Source: Polaribacter filamentus (GTDB lineage Bacteria; Bacteroidota; Bacteroidia; Flavobacteriales; Flavobacteriaceae). Taken from it: a stretch of 64,000 nt of DNA. Numbering within the stretch: the stretch's first letter is position 1; each line of letters begins with the position of its first letter. Positions 1 through 8,831 of this stretch are shown piece by piece. The stretch is taken from the NCBI RefSeq assembly GCF_002943715.1, contig NZ_MQUA01000013.1, positions 2,741,501-2,805,500 on the forward strand. The letters are read 5' to 3'. Under the pieces are notes generated by a model that had not been told where the DNA came from, made no database searches, and was given only the letters and a program-made list of their open reading frames with translations. A program made the translations under genes and the position numbers.

Positions 1-1
1 T

Positions 2-477
2 GATGATTGCGATTTATACAAGGACCGAATTGTTATAGTTGCCAACAGTTTTGTGGATAAAGTACTTGTTTTTAATTACAGTGGCGATTTTCCTTTTTTA
101 TGGAATGAAATAAAAGCACCTGTTCAGTTTGGAAGTAATTATAAAAAAGAAACCGAAATTTTAGAAAATTTGGGAAAGGAAATTGAAGCTAGTTTAAAAT
201 AGCGATTTAAAGAAGAATAGGCTGTTTTACAACAAAAATATAAATTAGAAGACGCCCACAAACCGACCCTATGGTTTCTTTAATTGCTAATGATAACTGG
301 ATTAAACTTACATTGCGATATGTTGTAAGTTATAACAAACAAAGAGCCACAAAAACAGCTTTATCTATAAATATTTTAGAAAAAACAGAAGGTTCTAATG
401 GCAAACTTAAATTTGCTTCTGTAACTTTTCAATTCGTGGAAGCGCCTGAATTTAAAGTAAATGTAAAACAGGTTTAA
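2..477 (+). pseudogene. Mechanosensitive (MscS-family) ion channel, decayed C-terminal part, cut by window edge
   Basis: Two reading frames together give the cytoplasmic C-terminal domain of an MscS-type channel. Frame 2 (bases 2-202) encodes a segment with NYSGDFPFLWNEI and continues after stops to YKLEDAHKP. Frame 1 (271-477) continues with LIANDNWIKLTLRYVV and ends at VKQV. From memory of larger bacterial mechanosensitive channels, these pieces are collinear parts of one domain. The reading frame is broken by TAG at 200-202, TAG at 218-220 and a one- or two-base shift at about 267-271. Three independent lesions argue for a true pseudogene rather than a sequencing slip. The membrane segments would lie upstream of the window. 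A separate, intact small MscS gene lies at 56471-56974. Confidence 0.75.
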
Positions 478-650
478 GTTTAAAGATTTCTTTTCATTAC
501 AATGTCACAAACACAACCTGCTTAAAAAAATTTCATTTCTTCAATAATAAAATACTGTTAAGTTCATCCCAAAAATTCTTAAATAGTATATAAACGACTT
601 AACTTTACAAGGGGTTTTACAAATAAAACGGATACTAAAATAATATAAAA

Positions 651-1369
651 ATGAAAATTTAAAAAATAAAAAAGCAATAATAACTGGAGGCAGTAGAGGT
701 TTAGGTAAGGCTACAGCTATCGCATTTGCAAAAGAAGGTATTGATGTTGCCATAACTGGCAGAAATGAAGCAACTTTAAAAACTACGGTTTCTGAAATAG
801 AAAAACTTGGCGTTAAAGCTATTTATGCAGTATTTGATGTTGGTAATTATGAAGAAGTAAAAGCAGGAATACAAAGTATTATAGAACGATTTGAGACTGT
901 AGATATTTTGGTAAATAATGCAGGAACTGCTGCCTTCGGAACGTTTAATGATATGGAAGTTGAGCAATGGAGCCAAATTATTCAAACTAATGTAATGGGC
1001 ATGTATTATGTTACTAAAGAAGTTTTACCTTATTTAATTGCCAAAAATGAAGGAGATATTATTAACATTTCTTCTACGGCTGGTTTAACTGGTAACGCAA
1101 ATACATCTGCTTATTCTGCATCAAAATTTGCAGTAATTGGCATGTCGGAATCTTTAATGAAAGAAGTGCGTAAAAATAATATTAGAGTTTGCACATTAAC
1201 ACCAAGTACAATTGCTTCGGATATGTCTATAGATTTAGGAATTGCAAATAAAGATTCTGAAGAAAGTGTTTTACAACCAGAAGATTTTGCCGAATTAATT
1301 CTTGCCGGATTAAAATTACCAAGAAGAGCAATGCTTAAAAGTGCTGCTTTGTGGTCTACAAATCCTTAA
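651..1369 (+). CDS. SDR-family NAD(P)-dependent oxidoreductase (3-ketoacyl-ACP reductase-like), start codon out of frame
   Basis: The protein is a classical short-chain dehydrogenase/reductase of about 239 residues. It has the dinucleotide motif TGGSRGLGKA at the N terminus, VNNAG in mid-domain, and the catalytic Ser with the YSASK (YxxxK) pair. It ends in LKSAALWSTNP, a tail I associate with flavobacterial 3-ketoacyl-ACP reductase-like SDRs. The substrate is unknown. The coding frame (frame 2) opens after a stop at 641-643 but has no ATG, GTG or TTG before the cofactor motif. The natural start, ATG at 651, is in another frame and reaches a stop after three codons. One extra A in the short A run at 654-657 would restore MKNLKNKKAIITGG. 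The gene is therefore either frameshifted at codon 3, begins at a rare codon, or reflects a base-calling error. TTG at 908 would remove the cofactor-binding half and is not credible as a functional start. Confidence 0.7.
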
Positions 1370-1381
1370 AAAAATTCAACC

Positions 1382-1424
1382 AAAAAAAAGAGTCAATAAT
1401 TATTTAATAGCTCTTTCTTTTTTT
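1382..1424. terminator. Possible bidirectional terminator between convergent genes
   Basis: AAAGAG (1387-1392) can pair with CTCTTT (1411-1416). The loop contains a further AATAATTATT palindrome. An A run lies on the left and a T run on the right, so the structure could stop transcription from both the SDR gene and the leftward esterase gene. The stem is short and A/T-rich. Confidence 0.4.
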
Positions 1425-2198
1425 CTATTTTAAAAAAACGCAAACTTCCTTATAAAAATCTTTCGGATTTTCTGCATGCAACCAATGACCCGCATTTGAA
1501 ATTTCTACAACTTTGTTGTTAGAGAAGTAATTGTCAATAATTATTTGTTCTGATAAAATAATATAACCAGATTTCTCTCCTTTTAAAAACAAGGCTGGGT
1601 TTTTAAAAGTTAAACCTACAGGCAACGGTTTACCAACTTCAAAATTATTCTCTGTTAACGATTGTAAATTAAATCTAAAGTCTAATTGTCCTTTTTCTTT
1701 CCAATACAAATTTTTCATCAAAAATTGACGAACTCCAATCTCTGGAATATAGTCAGCCAATTGTGCTTCAACTAAGTTTCTAGAAGTATGAATTGCAAAA
1801 TCAACCGAATTTAAACCTGCTAAAATTGTGTTATGATGTGGCTGGTATTCTTTAGGCGAAATATCAACAATAATTAGTTTATCAACCAAATCAGGATACG
1901 TTACAGCAAATAGCATCGCTGTTTTTCCGCCCATAGAATGGCCAATTAAATAAATTTTTCCTAATTGATGATATTGAATATAGTCATACAAATCACCCAC
2001 CAAAGCTTCATAATTAAATTCATCCGAATGAAAACTTCTTCCGTGGTTTCTTTGATCAATTAAATGAACTTGAAAATCATCAGCAAACTGATTTCCCAAT
2101 GTTTTCCAGTTATCGCTTGCACCAAAATAACCATGTAAAATTAATAACGGAAAACCTTCTCCTTGAATAATAGAATGTAATATTGGGTTTTTTGACAT
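1425..2198 (-). CDS. Alpha/beta hydrolase, YbfF-like esterase
   Basis: This is a soluble alpha/beta hydrolase of 257 residues. LILHGYFGASDNW forms the oxyanion-hole region, IDQRNHGRS follows strand 4, and GHSMGG is the nucleophile elbow (Ser about 88). SNAGHWLHAENP supplies the catalytic His (about 238). The layout matches the YbfF family of short-chain esterases, whose physiological substrate is unclear. I chose the ATG at 2198 (MSKNPILHS) because the sequence aligns with family N termini from there. The ATG at 2231 would add an atypical 11-residue leader. It lies downstream of pdxJ on the same strand, 108 bases away, and converges with the SDR gene. Confidence 0.88.
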   Translation of the reverse strand: MSKNPILHSIIQGEGFPLLILHGYFGASDNWKTLGNQFADDFQVHLIDQRNHGRSFHSDEFNYEALVGDLYDYIQYHQLGKIYLIGHSMGGKTAMLFAVTYPDLVDKLIIVDISPKEYQPHHNTILAGLNSVDFAIHTSRNLVEAQLADYIPEIGVRQFLMKNLYWKEKGQLDFRFNLQSLTENNFEVGKPLPVGLTFKNPALFLKGEKSGYIILSEQIIIDNYFSNNKVVEISNAGHWLHAENPKDFYKEVCVFLK

Positions 2199-2250
2199 TT
2201 TTGTTTTTATAATTATTGCAGAGCGTTTCACTGATAAAAAAACAGAGATT

Positions 2251-2296
2251 CTTAGGTTTGCTAAGAACTGCTAACGAGAACTGAGACTGAAAACTG
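2251..2296. repeat. Short AACTG-type intergenic repeat with small hairpin
   Basis: CTTAG (2251-2255) and CTAAG (2261-2265) form a small stem. They are followed by AACTG at 2266-2270, 2279-2283 and 2292-2296, with GACTG at 2285-2289. The AACTG spacing is 13 bases. Function unknown; it lies between pdxJ and the esterase gene. Confidence 0.4.
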
Positions 2297-2306
2297 CTTA
2301 CTAATA

Positions 2307-3020
2307 TTACTTCAATCGATGCAAATACATATTTACAACATTCTCCAATCCAAGATACAAACTTTCCGTAATTAATGCATGACCAATTGAAACTTCTGCC
2401 AAATTAGGAATGTTTTCTTTAAAGAATTTAATGTTATCCAAGCTCAAATCATGACCCGCATTAATTCCTAAACCTAATTTGTGAGCTAAAATTGCTGCAT
2501 CCGTGTAAGGTTTTATCGCATTTTTATTTCCTTTATCAAACTCGCTTGCAAAATATTCTGTATACAATTCAATTCTATCTGCACCTGTTTGCGCAGCAGC
2601 TTCAATCAACTTTGCATCCGTATCAATAAAAATAGAAGTTCTAATTCCGTTTTTCTGAAACTCGGCAATTACTTCTTTCAAAAAAGCTTGATGTTTAATT
2701 GTGTCCCAACCAGCGTTAGACGTGATTGCATTTATAGCATCTGGCACTAAAGTAACTTGCGTTGGCCTTACTTCTAGAACCAAATCCATAAAAGATTTCA
2801 CCGGATTCCCTTCAATATTAAACTCGGTTTTAACCGTTAGTTTTAGGTCCCGTGCATCCTGATACCGAATATGTCGCTCATCTGGTCTTGGGTGAATGGT
2901 AATTCCGTTTGCGCCAAATTCTTCAATATCTGCAGCAACTTTTAGTAAATTAGGCACATTACCACCTCTAGAATTACGTAAAGTTGCAATTTTATTAATA
3001 TTTACGCTTAACTTTGTCAT
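2307..3020 (-). CDS. pdxJ: Pyridoxine 5'-phosphate synthase PdxJ
   Basis: PdxJ condenses 3-amino-2-oxopropyl phosphate with deoxyxylulose 5-phosphate to give pyridoxine 5'-phosphate, the last ring-forming step of the DXP-dependent vitamin B6 pathway. The 237-residue TIM barrel has all landmark segments: [14 protein letters not shown] at the N terminus, [29 protein letters not shown], and GINAGHDL near the C-terminal phosphate site. The length is normal. The family's LVPE motif reads LVPD here, which I believe is common in Bacteroidota. The gene is divergent from the CBS gene at 3081, with only 60 bases between the two starts. A TACCTTTA box (complement of 3038-3045) is a plausible -7 element for it. 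Confidence 0.95.
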   Translation of the reverse strand: MTKLSVNINKIATLRNSRGGNVPNLLKVAADIEEFGANGITIHPRPDERHIRYQDARDLKLTVKTEFNIEGNPVKSFMDLVLEVRPTQVTLVPDAINAITSNAGWDTIKHQAFLKEVIAEFQKNGIRTSIFIDTDAKLIEAAAQTGADRIELYTEYFASEFDKGNKNAIKPYTDAAILAHKLGLGINAGHDLSLDNIKFFKENIPNLAEVSIGHALITESLYLGLENVVNMYLHRLK

Positions 3021-3066
3021 TTTATAAAATTAGGCTGTAAAGGTAACTCATTAAATCATTTTATCC

Positions 3067-3074
3067 TATATTCG
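3067..3074 (+). promoter_or_regulatory. Candidate -7 promoter box for the CBS gene
   Basis: TATATTCG differs at one position from the Bacteroidota -7 consensus TAnnTTTG. It ends only six bases before the ATG at 3081, so transcription would begin at or next to the start codon. No clear -33 TTTG is seen. Confidence 0.35.
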
Positions 3075-3080
3075 TAAAGA

Positions 3081-3740
3081 ATGAACACGAACGATTACAT
3101 ATTAAAAGATATCACAGCACTTCGTTTAAACGACAGTGTAAAAAGTGCACAAAATCTATTTAAAAACCTTCCAATAACGCATTTTCCTGTTGTTGAAAAT
3201 GATAAATTATTAGGCTCTTTTTCTGAGGATGACGCACAAACTATCGAAAATAAAGAGGATGTTTTAGAAAGCTATAGTTATTTATTTAGCTCTTTTTTTG
3301 CTAAAGAAAAGGCAACTGCTTTAGAACTGATAAAGATTTTTGCGGATAATAATGCAACGATAATTCCGGTTTTAAATGCTGATAAAAATTACATCGGTTA
3401 TTATGAATTGACCGATGTCATAGAAATTTTTTCGGCAAGCCCTTTTATGCATGAAGAAAGCGAAACTTTAATTGTAGAAAAACTAGAAAATGATTATTCT
3501 ATGAGTGAAGTTACTCAAATTGTAGAAACAAATGGAGGCAAAATTTTAGGAATCTATATTTCTGAAAAACAAGATGATTTTGTACAGATAACTTTAAAAG
3601 TAATTTCTAATGAAATCAATGAAATCATGCATACTTTTAGAAGATATAATTATGAAATTATTTCTACGCACGAAAATGACATTTACTTAGAGGATTTAAA
3701 AAATAGATCTGAATATTTACAAAAATACCTAGAAATGTAA
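3081..3740 (+). CDS. CBS-domain protein with C-terminal ACT-like domain
   Basis: This is a 219-residue soluble protein. The N-terminal half is a pair of CBS motifs: residues about 1-55 with THFPVVENDKLLGSFSEDD, and about 75-125 with ATIIPVLNADKNYIGYYELTD. The segment at about 140-205 has the alternating strand/helix pattern of an ACT-like fold. CBS pairs commonly bind adenine nucleotides and regulate partners; the partner here is unknown. It is first in a rightward run with nadK, DUF6089, uppS and bamA. The spacing to nadK is 64 bases, so co-transcription is likely. A regulatory role near NAD kinase is only an inference from position. Confidence 0.82.
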   Translation: MNTNDYILKDITALRLNDSVKSAQNLFKNLPITHFPVVENDKLLGSFSEDDAQTIENKEDVLESYSYLFSSFFAKEKATALELIKIFADNNATIIPVLNADKNYIGYYELTDVIEIFSASPFMHEESETLIVEKLENDYSMSEVTQIVETNGGKILGIYISEKQDDFVQITLKVISNEINEIMHTFRRYNYEIISTHENDIYLEDLKNRSEYLQKYLEM

Positions 3741-3804
3741 TCACATCAGTTGGTTTTATTAAAATTTAATTCTAGTATTTTTTCAAAGACAATCAATAAA
3801 AAAA

Positions 3805-4704
3805 ATGAAGAAAGTTGCAATTTACGGTCAATCCTATTCAATTTCTGCAGAGAAAGAAATTCAGATTTTACTGGATGTTCTTCTAGACCACAATATTAGC
3901 TGTTTTATTGAAAAACAGTTTTACGATTTATTGATTGAAGGAAATGTTTTAGAAAAAAAATATCCAACCTTTTCACATTTTTCTGATTTAAATAACTCTT
4001 TTGATGCAATTTTTACTTTAGGTGGAGATGGCACAATATTAAGAGCGGTAACCTATATAAGAAACTTAGGAATTCCTATTCTAGGCATTAATACTGGCCG
4101 ATTAGGTTTCTTGGCGACTATCAACAAAAAAGCAATAAAAGAAAGTGTCGAGCTAGTTTTAAAAGGCGAATACACAATTCAAGAAAGAACTTTACTTTCA
4201 ATAAAAACAGTGCCCGTTTTAAAGGAATTTAACGAACTTAATTTTGCATTGAACGAGGTTACAATTGCCAGAAAAAACACCACCTCTATGATTGGTGTTC
4301 GAACCTGTTTAAATAAAGAATATCTAACAAATTATTGGGCAGATGGCTTAATAATCGCAACACCTACAGGCTCTACAGGTTACTCTTTAAGTTGTGCCGG
4401 ACCTGTAGTGTCGCCAGGATCCAAAAACTTAGTTATTACACCCATTGCTCCTCATAATTTAAATGCAAGATCTATGGTGATTTCTGATGAAACTAGCATT
4501 CAACTAACCATAGATTCTAGAGAAAAAGATTTTTTAATTTCGTTAGATTCTAGAATCACTTCTGTACCAAAAAACACAAAGGTATATATAGAAAAAGCAA
4601 ACTTTAGTATTAAGACGATTACTCCAAACAATCAGTCTTTTTTACAAACTTTAAGAAGTAAATTATTATGGGGAGAAGATACTAGAAACGAGACCAATCT
4701 TTAA
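3805..4704 (+). CDS. nadK: NAD kinase
   Basis: NAD kinase phosphorylates NAD+ to NADP+ using ATP or polyphosphate. The 299-residue protein carries the family signature GGDGT at residues 73-77 and an NEV segment near 150. It also has the glycine-rich TPTGSTGYSLSCAGP segment of the C-terminal beta-domain, followed by SPGSKNLVITPIAPHNLNAR. Length is as expected for the bacterial PpnK/NadK family. It follows the CBS-domain gene and precedes the DUF6089-uppS-bamA block. Confidence 0.95.
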   Translation: MKKVAIYGQSYSISAEKEIQILLDVLLDHNISCFIEKQFYDLLIEGNVLEKKYPTFSHFSDLNNSFDAIFTLGGDGTILRAVTYIRNLGIPILGINTGRLGFLATINKKAIKESVELVLKGEYTIQERTLLSIKTVPVLKEFNELNFALNEVTIARKNTTSMIGVRTCLNKEYLTNYWADGLIIATPTGSTGYSLSCAGPVVSPGSKNLVITPIAPHNLNARSMVISDETSIQLTIDSREKDFLISLDSRITSVPKNTKVYIEKANFSIKTITPNNQSFLQTLRSKLLWGEDTRNETNL

Positions 4705-4786
4705 CAAACTAATTGCAATAAAACACCAAAATTGTTGTTATTCAAAAAAGACTGAATATTAACTTTTTAAAGCAAATTGAAATACT

Positions 4787-4794
4787 TATATTTG
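4787..4794 (+). promoter_or_regulatory. Candidate -7 promoter box for the DUF6089-uppS-bamA operon
   Basis: TATATTTG is a perfect match to the Bacteroidota -7 consensus TAnnTTTG. It lies 16 bases before the ATG at 4811. No convincing -33 TTTG is present at the usual 19-21 base distance. Confidence 0.5.
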
Positions 4795-4810
4795 CTCGCT
4801 ATTTTTTAGG

Positions 4811-5488
4811 ATGAAAAACTGTATTTTATTAGTGATTTTAACAAGCTTTTCTAATGTTTCATTGGGGCAAATGTATGAAGTAGGAATCTCTGTTGGTGGA
4901 TCTAATTTTGCTGGAGATATCGGTAGAACTAGCTATATCTATCCGAATAAAATTGGAGGCGCAGCATTTTTTAAATACAATAAGAACCCAAGAATGGCAT
5001 TAAGAGCAACCTACAGTTATTTGCCTATAAAAGCAAATGATTTAGATGCAGACACAGATTTTAGAAGAGATCGAGGCTTAAATTTTAAAAATACAATAAA
5101 CGAATTGGCAGTGGGTTTAGAATATAATTTTTACGAGTATGATTTATCAACACCTGGTAAAACTTGGACACCATATATTCTTTTAGAATTCGCAGCTTTT
5201 GACTATAAGTATATAACTTCTGAGCCACAGCCAGATCAATATGAATACAATTCTAAAAACTCATTTGCAATTCCATTTGGTGTAGGATTTAAATCAAAAT
5301 TATCTGGTTCTTTTGCTTTTGCATTAGAAACAAAATTTAGATATACTTTTGAAGATGATTTAGATTACAACAACGAGAAAATAGCAAAACTAAATTTTGG
5401 GGGCACAGGGAATGATTGGTATATGTTTACAGGTTTTTCATTAATTTACACTTTTGGAAGACCAGCCTGTTACACAAACGGATTATAA
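4811..5488 (+). CDS. DUF6089-family outer membrane beta-barrel protein
   Basis: The 225-residue protein has a signal peptide ending near SLGQ (residue about 20). Alternating beta strands rich in aromatic residues follow, including YEVGISVGGSNFAGDIG and a final WYMFTGFSLIYTFGR strand. This is the layout of the small barrel family placed just before uppS and bamA in Flavobacteriaceae. Only three bases separate it from uppS, so the genes should be co-transcribed. Its role is not known; the context suggests outer membrane assembly or cell envelope growth. Confidence 0.8.
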   Translation: MKNCILLVILTSFSNVSLGQMYEVGISVGGSNFAGDIGRTSYIYPNKIGGAAFFKYNKNPRMALRATYSYLPIKANDLDADTDFRRDRGLNFKNTINELAVGLEYNFYEYDLSTPGKTWTPYILLEFAAFDYKYITSEPQPDQYEYNSKNSFAIPFGVGFKSKLSGSFAFALETKFRYTFEDDLDYNNEKIAKLNFGGTGNDWYMFTGFSLIYTFGRPACYTNGL

Positions 5489-5491
5489 TAT

Positions 5492-6235
5492 ATGGATAAA
5501 AAACTACTAATTGATTTACAAAGAGTTCCAAAACACGTTGCCATTATTATGGATGGTAATGGCCGTTGGGCTAAAAGTAAAGGAATGAGCAGAATTTTTG
5601 GTCATAAGCATGCACTAACCGCGGTAAGAGAATCTATAGAAACTGCTGCTGAAATAGGAGTTGAAGCAATAACTCTTTATGCTTTTTCAACAGAAAATTG
5701 GAGTCGCCCTAAAATGGAAGTAGATGCTTTAATGAAACTACTTATACAATCACTCAAAAAAGAACTACCTACCTTTCAAAAAAACGAAGTAAAAGTGAAT
5801 GCAATTGGTAATATTGAAAGTTTACCAGAGAAAGCTCAAAAAACTTTAGAAGATGTTCGTGAACTAACCAAAAGCAATACTCGAATCACTTTAACTTTGG
5901 CCTTAAGTTATGGTTCTAGAGAGGAAATTGTTAAAGCAATCAAAAACATATCTAAAAAAGTTGTTAATAAAGAGCTTGATTTAGAAAAAATTGATGAAAA
6001 TACTATAAATAACCATTTATATACGTTTAATTTGCCCAACGTTGATTTAATGATAAGAACTAGTGGAGAACAACGCATTAGTAATTTCTTATTATGGCAA
6101 ATGGCGTATGCCGAATTATATTTTACAGATACACTTTGGCCAGATTTTAGACAAGAACATTTCTATGAAGCAATCATAGAGTACCAGAATAGAGAAAGAC
6201 GATTTGGAAAAACAAGCGAACAACTTACAGAATAA
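5492..6235 (+). CDS. uppS: Isoprenyl transferase (undecaprenyl diphosphate synthase)
   Basis: A cis-prenyltransferase that extends farnesyl diphosphate with isopentenyl diphosphate to undecaprenyl diphosphate, the lipid carrier for peptidoglycan and surface polysaccharides. The 247-residue protein has the pyrophosphate-binding DGNGRWA (Asp21 to Ala27), LYAFSTENW, the SYGSREEI block and the C-terminal DLMIRTSGEQRISNFLLWQ signature. It starts at the ATG three bases after DUF6089. Its 3' end approaches the bamA start (6243) with seven bases between, an organisation consistent with one operon. Confidence 0.95.
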   Translation: MDKKLLIDLQRVPKHVAIIMDGNGRWAKSKGMSRIFGHKHALTAVRESIETAAEIGVEAITLYAFSTENWSRPKMEVDALMKLLIQSLKKELPTFQKNEVKVNAIGNIESLPEKAQKTLEDVRELTKSNTRITLTLALSYGSREEIVKAIKNISKKVVNKELDLEKIDENTINNHLYTFNLPNVDLMIRTSGEQRISNFLLWQMAYAELYFTDTLWPDFRQEHFYEAIIEYQNRERRFGKTSEQLTE

Positions 6236-6242
6236 ATTTTAC

Positions 6243-8768
6243 ATGAAATTATTTTCTGCAACACTAGTGCTTTTTGCACTTTTTTTTAATCTTAATGCAA
6301 ACGCACAAATAGAAAAAGACAGTTTATCAATTGTAAAAATAGATACGACTTCGAACCAAAATATGTCCTTTGAAAAAGGAAAAGAATATATTTTGGGAGG
6401 GATTACTGTTACCGGATTAAAAAAATTTAGCGAAGAAACTGTAAAGGTTTTTACGGGTTTAAGAGATGGTCAGGCAATAAAATTGCCAGGAGACAAACTT
6501 ACAAGCGCTATAAAAAAATTATACGAAAGCAAACAATTTAGCAACGTAGATGTTTATTTAGCAAAAATAGATTCGAATGCTGTATACCTGCAGTTTGATG
6601 TGCAAGAATTACCTCAGTTAAATAAGGTTAAAATTGTTGGTATAAAAAAATCGAAAGCAAAAGAGCTTATAAAGGATGCTGAGTTAAAAACAGGTGCGAT
6701 GCTTACCGATAATTTAATAGTAACCACTAAAAACTATATAACAAAAAAATATACAGACAAAGGGTTTCTAAAAGCAAAAGTTAATTTAGACGTGCAACCG
6801 GATACTTCAGACATTAACACTGTTAATATGAAGGTTTTCATAGATAAAGGATCTAAAATAAAAATTAAAGACATTGTTTTTACAGGTAATAAAAAACTAT
6901 TAGACAAAAACCTTAGAAAAGAAATGTCTAATACCAAAAGAAAGTTTTTTGGTCGCTTTTGGAAAGGATCAAAATATATTGAAGAAAAGTATCAAGAAGA
7001 TTTAGAAAGCATTTTAGATAGATACAGTAGATTAGGCTTTAGAGATGCACGTATTTTAAGTGATAAAATATCTTGGAATGATGATAATACTATTAATATA
7101 AATATTGATTTAGAAGAAGGAAGACAATATAGATTTGCTGATATTCTATTTGTTGGTAATAAAGAATATACCGATGAGCAATTAAGACTTGTTTTAAGAA
7201 TAGATAAAGGTGACGTTTATAACGGTGCTGTTTTAAAAGAACGTGTAAAAGGTGATGGGAAACCAACATCCGAAGATTTATCTACGTTATATCAAGACAA
7301 TGGTTTCTTGTTCTCTCAAGTAAATGCGGTTGAAACAAGGGTACAGAATGATTCTATAACCGTAGAAATTAGAATTAGAGAAGACGAAAAAGCACGTATT
7401 AAGAAAGTTACAGTTTCAGGAAATGATAAAACTAATGATCATGTAATATTCAGAGAATTACGTGTAAAACCGGGAGACCTATTTAGTAGAAGTGCAATTA
7501 TAAGGTCTATTAGAGAAATTGGTCAATTAGGTTTCTTCGATCAAAATGTAACGCCAGATGTAGTGCCAGATTATCAAAATAAGACTGCGGATATCGATTT
7601 TACAGTTGTAGAAAAAGGTGGTAGTCAAATTGAATTACAAGGTGGTTATGGTGGTGGATCCTTTATTGGTACTTTGGGTTTGTCATTTAATAATTTTTCT
7701 ATCCGAAACATTTTTAACAAAGAAGCATATAAACCACTACCAATGGGAGATGGTCAAAGCTTAGCGCTACGTTTGCAAACAAGCAGAACATTTAACACGT
7801 ATAGCTTTTCTTTTACAGAACCTTGGTTAGGAGGTAGAAAACCGAAATCATTATCATTTTCTGTTTATTCTTCAAATCAATACCAATTTAATTTTCAAAC
7901 TGGCGATGTAGATAAAAGTCAAAGTTTGGGTATTATCGGTGCTTCTTTAGGCTTAGGGCAGCGTTTAAATTGGCCAGATGACTATTTTCAACTATCTCAA
8001 ACGGTCAGTTACCAAAGTTTTAATTTAAGTAATTATGGCTTTAGAGTAGGTGCAAATATTTTGAATAATGGTACCTTAAATAATTTGTCTTATAGTGCTG
8101 CTTTTACTAGAAATTCGGCAGGACCAAGTTTAATTTTCCCTACTTATGGATCAGAATTCTCTTTTGCGGTAAAAGCAACTTTACCATATTCATTATTCAG
8201 TAATAAAGATTATGATAATTTAGAAACTCAAGAAAAATATAAATGGCTAGAATACTATAAATTTACCGCAAAAGGTAAGTGGTATACTGCTTTTACGGAT
8301 AAATTAGTTTTAATGACCAATGCAGAAATGGGATATTTAGGATTCTATAATTCTGAACTAGGTCAAAATCCTTTTGAAAGATATTTTGTTGGTGGAGACG
8401 GTATTGCTCAGTTTCAGTTAGATGGTAGAGAAACTGTAGGTTTAAGAGGGTATGAAAACAATAGATTATCATCTGCCGAAGGGGGTACAATTTTCAATAA
8501 ATTTCAATTAGAATTAAGGTATTCTATAACGGATGCTCCTTCCGCTTCTATTTACACTCTTGGATTCTTAGAAGGTGGTAATTCTTATGACAATTTTGAA
8601 ACATTTAATCCGTTTGAAATAAAACGATCAGCAGGAGTAGGTGTAAGAATATTTATGCCTGCATTTGGTTTATTGGGTATAGATTTTGCGCATGGTTTCG
8701 ACCCTCTGCCAGGATTCACTGAAAAATCTGGCTGGCAAACACATTTTATCATCGGAAGACAATTCTAG
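6243..8768 (+). CDS. bamA: Outer membrane protein assembly factor BamA
   Basis: BamA is the central barrel of the BAM machine that inserts beta-barrel proteins into the outer membrane. The protein has 841 residues from the ATG at 6243, whose first 22 residues (MKLFSATLVLFALFF...NANA) form a clean signal peptide. A frame extends back to TTG at 6204 inside uppS, but that would bury the signal peptide. Five POTRA-type repeats occupy about residues 45-430. Each has the GN or G(I/L)K pattern, for example FTGNKKLLDKNLRKEM and VSGNDKTNDHVIFRELRV. The C-terminal barrel follows, with the lid-loop-like VGGDGIAQFQLDGRETVGLRGY and the terminal strand THFIIGRQF ending in Phe. Skp/OmpH chaperones follow directly. 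Confidence 0.95.
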   Translation: MKLFSATLVLFALFFNLNANAQIEKDSLSIVKIDTTSNQNMSFEKGKEYILGGITVTGLKKFSEETVKVFTGLRDGQAIKLPGDKLTSAIKKLYESKQFSNVDVYLAKIDSNAVYLQFDVQELPQLNKVKIVGIKKSKAKELIKDAELKTGAMLTDNLIVTTKNYITKKYTDKGFLKAKVNLDVQPDTSDINTVNMKVFIDKGSKIKIKDIVFTGNKKLLDKNLRKEMSNTKRKFFGRFWKGSKYIEEKYQEDLESILDRYSRLGFRDARILSDKISWNDDNTININIDLEEGRQYRFADILFVGNKEYTDEQLRLVLRIDKGDVYNGAVLKERVKGDGKPTSEDLSTLYQDNGFLFSQVNAVETRVQNDSITVEIRIREDEKARIKKVTVSGNDKTNDHVIFRELRVKPGDLFSRSAIIRSIREIGQLGFFDQNVTPDVVPDYQNKTADIDFTVVEKGGSQIELQGGYGGGSFIGTLGLSFNNFSIRNIFNKEAYKPLPMGDGQSLALRLQTSRTFNTYSFSFTEPWLGGRKPKSLSFSVYSSNQYQFNFQTGDVDKSQSLGIIGASLGLGQRLNWPDDYFQLSQTVSYQSFNLSNYGFRVGANILNNGTLNNLSYSAAFTRNSAGPSLIFPTYGSEFSFAVKATLPYSLFSNKDYDNLETQEKYKWLEYYKFTAKGKWYTAFTDKLVLMTNAEMGYLGFYNSELGQNPFERYFVGGDGIAQFQLDGRETVGLRGYENNRLSSAEGGTIFNKFQLELRYSITDAPSASIYTLGFLEGGNSYDNFETFNPFEIKRSAGVGVRIFMPAFGLLGIDFAHGFDPLPGFTEKSGWQTHFIIGRQF

Positions 8769-8776
8769 AAAAACTG

Positions 8777-8784
8777 TACATTTG
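8777..8784 (+). promoter_or_regulatory. Candidate -7 promoter box for the ompH gene pair
   Basis: TACATTTG fits TAnnTTTG and lies just after the bamA stop, 47 bases before the first ompH ATG. It could give the two chaperone genes a promoter separate from bamA. No clear -33 element. Confidence 0.4.
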
Positions 8785-8831
8785 TAATGTCATCGTTTTT
8801 TTGGCACGGTTTTTTCTAATACATCATACAA

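Noticed and set aside
541-753. Leftward open frame over the SDR start region
   Set aside because: It is antisense to the conserved SDR cofactor-binding domain and has no family-like sequence.
908-1369. Short SDR starting at TTG 908
   Set aside because: It would remove the whole cofactor-binding half; conserved sequence continues upstream to about 662.
6204-6242. Longer bamA start at TTG 6204 inside uppS
   Set aside because: It would place 13 polar residues before a clear signal peptide that begins at ATG 6243.
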